Origin: an uncultured Lachnospiraceae bacterium
GTDB lineage: Bacteria; Bacillota; Clostridia; Lachnospirales; Lachnospiraceae
DNA: 64,000 bases
Direction of reading: 5' to 3'
NCBI GenBank assembly: GCA_910587085.1
Contig: CAJUMC010000003.1
Coordinates: forward strand, 1-64,000
In this document: positions 61,622 through 64,000 of the stretch, piece after piece
Layout: each line of letters opens with the position of its first letter
Position numbering within the stretch: position 1 is the stretch's first letter
The notes under the pieces: generated by a model
Database searches by the model: none
Told to the model about the DNA's origin: nothing
The model's input: only the letters and a program-made list of their open reading frames with translations
Made by a program: the position numbers and the translations under genes

Positions 61622-62635
61622 CTACAGAATCCCCTTGTATATTCTCAGCCGGAATATTGCTCCGCCCTCCCGGTTTTCCGCCTGTATTGTCCCGTTCTGC
61701 GCAGCCAGGATCGCGCGGGTCAGAGCGAGGCCGATACCGACGCTCTGACCGCCCGCATTTCTCCCCCGATAAAAACGCTCAAAGAGATGGGGCAGATCCT
61801 CCGGGGTGATCCCCTCTCCGTTATCCGCTATGACAAGCTCGGTAAAAATGGCGTTTTCTTCTCCTGCAACGGTAATCCGTCCGCCCTCACCCGTATGCTC
61901 CATACAATTTTTCAATACATTTCCTACCGCTTCAATGCTCCAGGCAGCATCTCCCGTAAAACCGGCATCGCCGGCAATCCCGGACAGATCCATCGTCTGC
62001 CCCCGCAGCTCAAGCGGGATCATAAGAGGCTGAGCTGCCTTTTCTGCAATCTCCCGGAGGCTTACATATTCCCTGGCAAATTCGATTGTGCCGGCGTCAA
62101 GCTTGGATAGCTTGAGCAGAGCCTCGATCAGCCATTCCATTCTCCGGGTCAGCTGCCGGGCCTGCTTAAGTCTCTCCCGCCGTCCCTGCTCCGCACCGTC
62201 GCCGGAAAGAAGTGTGGCCAGATTCAGATCCAGCGCGGTGAGCGGCGTCCGGATCTGATGTGATATATCCGCAATAGAATCGGCCAGATATTTCTTTTCC
62301 ATCCGCAGCTGCTCCGCCTGCTTTTTGAGCGTATCCGTCACCTTGGTCAGCTCGTTTGCAAGGATCGCGTTCTCGCCCTCCTCGTAATTGTTGAACCGGA
62401 CGCTGTAATCCCCGTGAAGCAGGCGATCCAGATCCAGTGAAAGGTTTTTCAGTCTTCTTATCCGCAGCATGCGCGAAACAGCCAGCGCAGCAAAAAAAAG
62501 CGCCGACAGGCCAAGTGCCGGAAGCGCCGCCCCCGGCGAAAAAAACAGAATTGCCGCCTCTCCTGCCGCCGCCGTAAAACCGAAAAGGAGCAATTCCCTC
62601 CTTGCATCCTGATTTCTCATTCTCCGCACCCACAT
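61622..62635 (-). CDS. Sensor histidine kinase with short membrane region
   Basis: 337 residues. Two closely spaced membrane helices (about residues 16-50) with almost no extracellular loop, then HAMP-like linker, HisKA (ADISHQIRTPLTALDL), N box NVLKNCMEHTGEGG, and ATP-binding G boxes VIADNGEGITPE and SVGIGLALTRAIL. The small membrane part is typical of intramembrane-sensing kinases that rely on a partner ABC permease for stimulus perception. Start uncertain (62635 or 62620). Follows its response regulator by 29 bp. Confidence 0.92.
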   Translation of the reverse strand: MWVRRMRNQDARRELLLFGFTAAAGEAAILFFSPGAALPALGLSALFFAALAVSRMLRIRRLKNLSLDLDRLLHGDYSVRFNNYEEGENAILANELTKVTDTLKKQAEQLRMEKKYLADSIADISHQIRTPLTALDLNLATLLSGDGAEQGRRERLKQARQLTRRMEWLIEALLKLSKLDAGTIEFAREYVSLREIAEKAAQPLMIPLELRGQTMDLSGIAGDAGFTGDAAWSIEAVGNVLKNCMEHTGEGGRITVAGEENAIFTELVIADNGEGITPEDLPHLFERFYRGRNAGGQSVGIGLALTRAILAAQNGTIQAENREGGAIFRLRIYKGIL

Positions 62636-62664
62636 TCCGTATTTGCCGCTCCGAAAGAACAGTC

Positions 62665-63330
62665 TCAGGCCCGGTAGCCAATGCCGCGCACCGTACGGAT
62701 ACGCTCGGGCTTCGCCGGATCATCCTCTACTTTTTCCCGCAGCCGCTTGATATAAACCGTCAGCGTATTGTCATTTACAAATTCTCCTGCCATATCCCAC
62801 ATTTCGGACAAAAGCCTGTCCCTTGTCAGTACGCGCCCCTTGTTCTGGCAGAACAACAGCAGAAGACGGTACTCCAGCGCAGAAAGGTTCAGTTCCTGAC
62901 CGTCCTTTGCGACAATCCCCTTATCCGTGTCAACCCGCACCCCGTAAAAATCAATGATGCTCTGACCGCGGCCGGCGCGCCGGAGCACAACCCGAATCCG
63001 GGAGGCTAGCTCCCGCGGCCGAAACGGCTTCCTTATATAGTCCTCCGCTCCCATATCCAGTCCCGCCACCACGCTGTATTCATCCCCTGAGGCGGTAAGA
63101 AAAATAACGGGCAGTCCATATTCCTTCCGTATTTCGCTGCAGAGCGAAAAGCCGTTTCCGTTGCCGAGCGAAATATCCAGCAGCGCAAGGTCAAACCGCT
63201 CCTTTGCAAGCAGCTCTGAGGCCTCCCGCTGCCCCGGCGCGCACGCGGTCTGAAAGCCCTCCTGCATCAGAAACGCAGAAAGGCTCTCCGTTATCATTCT
63301 GTCATCCTCCACAATCAGAATCCGCTCCAT
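62665..63330 (-). CDS. OmpR-family response regulator
   Basis: 221 residues. Receiver domain with acidic VEDD, phospho-acceptor D52 in LALLDISLGNGNG and KPF loop DYIRKPFRPRELA. C-terminal winged helix (about 125-221) with VLTRDRLLSEMWD and ends KPERIRTVRGIGYRA. GGGAG precedes the ATG. Pairs with the next-gene kinase; likely controls the adjacent ABC transporter operon. It starts 15 bp after the trxB stop, so may share its transcript. Confidence 0.95.
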   Translation of the reverse strand: MERILIVEDDRMITESLSAFLMQEGFQTACAPGQREASELLAKERFDLALLDISLGNGNGFSLCSEIRKEYGLPVIFLTASGDEYSVVAGLDMGAEDYIRKPFRPRELASRIRVVLRRAGRGQSIIDFYGVRVDTDKGIVAKDGQELNLSALEYRLLLLFCQNKGRVLTRDRLLSEMWDMAGEFVNDNTLTVYIKRLREKVEDDPAKPERIRTVRGIGYRA

Positions 63331-63345
63331 CCGGCTGCTCCCTTT

Positions 63346-64000
63346 TTACAGCTTCCGCAGGTATTCGGCTGCAGAAATCGCGGCATTCGCCCCGTCCGAG
63401 ACTGCGGTGATCACCTGGCGAAGCTGTTTTGTCCGGACGTCACCTGCGGCATAAAAACCATCCTCCGAGGTTTTTCCGGTCTCATCGGCCTTAATATAGC
63501 CAGCAGCGTCAAGCGCTACGATATCCCTTACACACTCCGTCTCCGGCTGCATGCCGACCGCGACAAACATGCCGCTTACCTCCAGGGTTCTCCCATCGGA
63601 AAGCCGGATGCCAGACACCTTGTTTTCCCCGATAATCTCTTCGATCACAACCCCGGTGATTATTTCAACATTCGGTCTTTCCTCAAGCTTTCTGAGCGTG
63701 GCCGCCGCTCCGCGGAATTCGCTTCGGCGGTGAATCAGATAGACCTTCTCACACAGCTCGGACAGGTAGAGCGCGTCGTCCAGGGCCGTGTCGCCGCCGC
63801 CCGCCACCGCGGCAATCTTTCCCCGGTAGAAGGCCCCGTCGCATACGGCGCAGTAGGAAACGCCCCTTCCGGCAAGCTCCTCCTCGCCCTTTGCACCGAG
63901 ATGACGGTGCTTTGCGCCGGCCGCATAGATTACCGCCTTTGCTTCCATGCTTTCGCCGTCTGCAAGCAGCGCCCTCCAGCCGTTTTCCGTTCGCTCAAAG
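63346..64000 (-). CDS. trxB: Thioredoxin reductase, partial (N terminus beyond window)
   Basis: NADPH:thioredoxin oxidoreductase, C-terminal ~217 residues only; the frame stays open to the window edge, and the ATG at 63948 is internal. Redox pair in YCAVCDGAFYRGK, NADPH motif VAGGGDTALDDALYLSELC, and the FAD-binding C-terminal GYIKADETGKTSEDGFYAAGDVRTK (seen as GFYAAGDVRTKQLRQV). Truncation is due to the window boundary, not mutation. Confidence 0.95.
   Translation of the reverse strand, partial: FERTENGWRALLADGESMEAKAVIYAAGAKHRHLGAKGEEELAGRGVSYCAVCDGAFYRGKIAAVAGGGDTALDDALYLSELCEKVYLIHRRSEFRGAAATLRKLEERPNVEIITGVVIEEIIGENKVSGIRLSDGRTLEVSGMFVAVGMQPETECVRDIVALDAAGYIKADETGKTSEDGFYAAGDVRTKQLRQVITAVSDGANAAISAAEYLRKL

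Noticed and set aside
63346..63948. Truncated thioredoxin reductase as a pseudogene
   Set aside because: The frame continues without interruption to the window edge; the truncation is caused by the window boundary.

Overview
The window looks like a chromosomal segment of a spore-forming member of the Clostridia, most likely a Lachnospiraceae-type gut anaerobe of moderate GC content. The evidence is the sporulation genes spo0A and spoIVB, a full eight-gene spoIIIA set (AA to AH), a Gram-positive PolC replicase, an Asp23-nusB-xseAB-ispA-dxs-tlyA-nadK-argR-recN gene order, and purine-rich ribosome binding sites before most genes. No species can be named from the sequence alone. Most genes lie on the minus strand and are read from high to low coordinates.

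Layout. 1-6.5 kb: spo0A, spoIVB, a GNAT acetyltransferase and recN. These are separated by three unrelated repeat arrays: a purine/pyrimidine tract, a 42-bp array and a 39-bp array. 6.5-10.7 kb: one giant secreted protein built of about a dozen bacterial Ig-like (BIG2) domains. 11-20 kb: yebC, argR, nadK, tlyA, dxs, ispA, xseB, xseA, nusB and an Asp23-family gene. 20-26.7 kb: the spoIIIA operon behind a candidate sigma-E promoter. 27-33.8 kb: aroE, a broken GH18 gene, efp, aroQ, aroK, yqeG, a gluconate 5-dehydrogenase-like SDR, a patatin and a CYTH protein. 33.8-36.3 kb: a lower-GC, AT-rich block with an arsR - permease - thioredoxin operon. 36.3-43.6 kb: accessory genes (Nudix, two lipoproteins, a broken GH2 glycosidase, an XRE regulator), tRNA-Glu(CTC) and an unknown protein. 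43.9-57.2 kb: polC, ispG, rseP, dxr, cdsA, uppS, frr, pyrH, bactofilin and a polysaccharide deacetylase. 57.8-63.3 kb: an ABC transporter (FtsX-type permease plus ATPase) next to a two-component system, then the C-terminal part of trxB running off the window.

How the genes fit together. Two clusters carry much of the MEP/isoprenoid route (dxs and ispA; dxr, ispG and uppS), which feeds undecaprenyl phosphate for envelope synthesis next to cdsA and rseP. Spo0A, the SpoIIIA channel proteins and the SpoIVB protease cover initiation, the mother-cell/forespore channel and sigma-K-type signalling. aroE, aroQ and aroK are three shikimate steps. The arsR operon carries two copies of an identical candidate operator (ATCAA-N6-TTGAT), one before arsR and one before the permease.

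I found no clear new defence or mobile system. The items most worth a second look are the repeat arrays around recN/spoIVB, a promoter whose -10 lies inside a perfect 12-bp inverted repeat before the Asp23-nusB operon, the paired ArsR operators, two decayed glycosidase genes (one with a cre-like operator), an unknown protein with a faint ADP-ribosyltransferase-like motif, and a dyad upstream of the ABC transporter.
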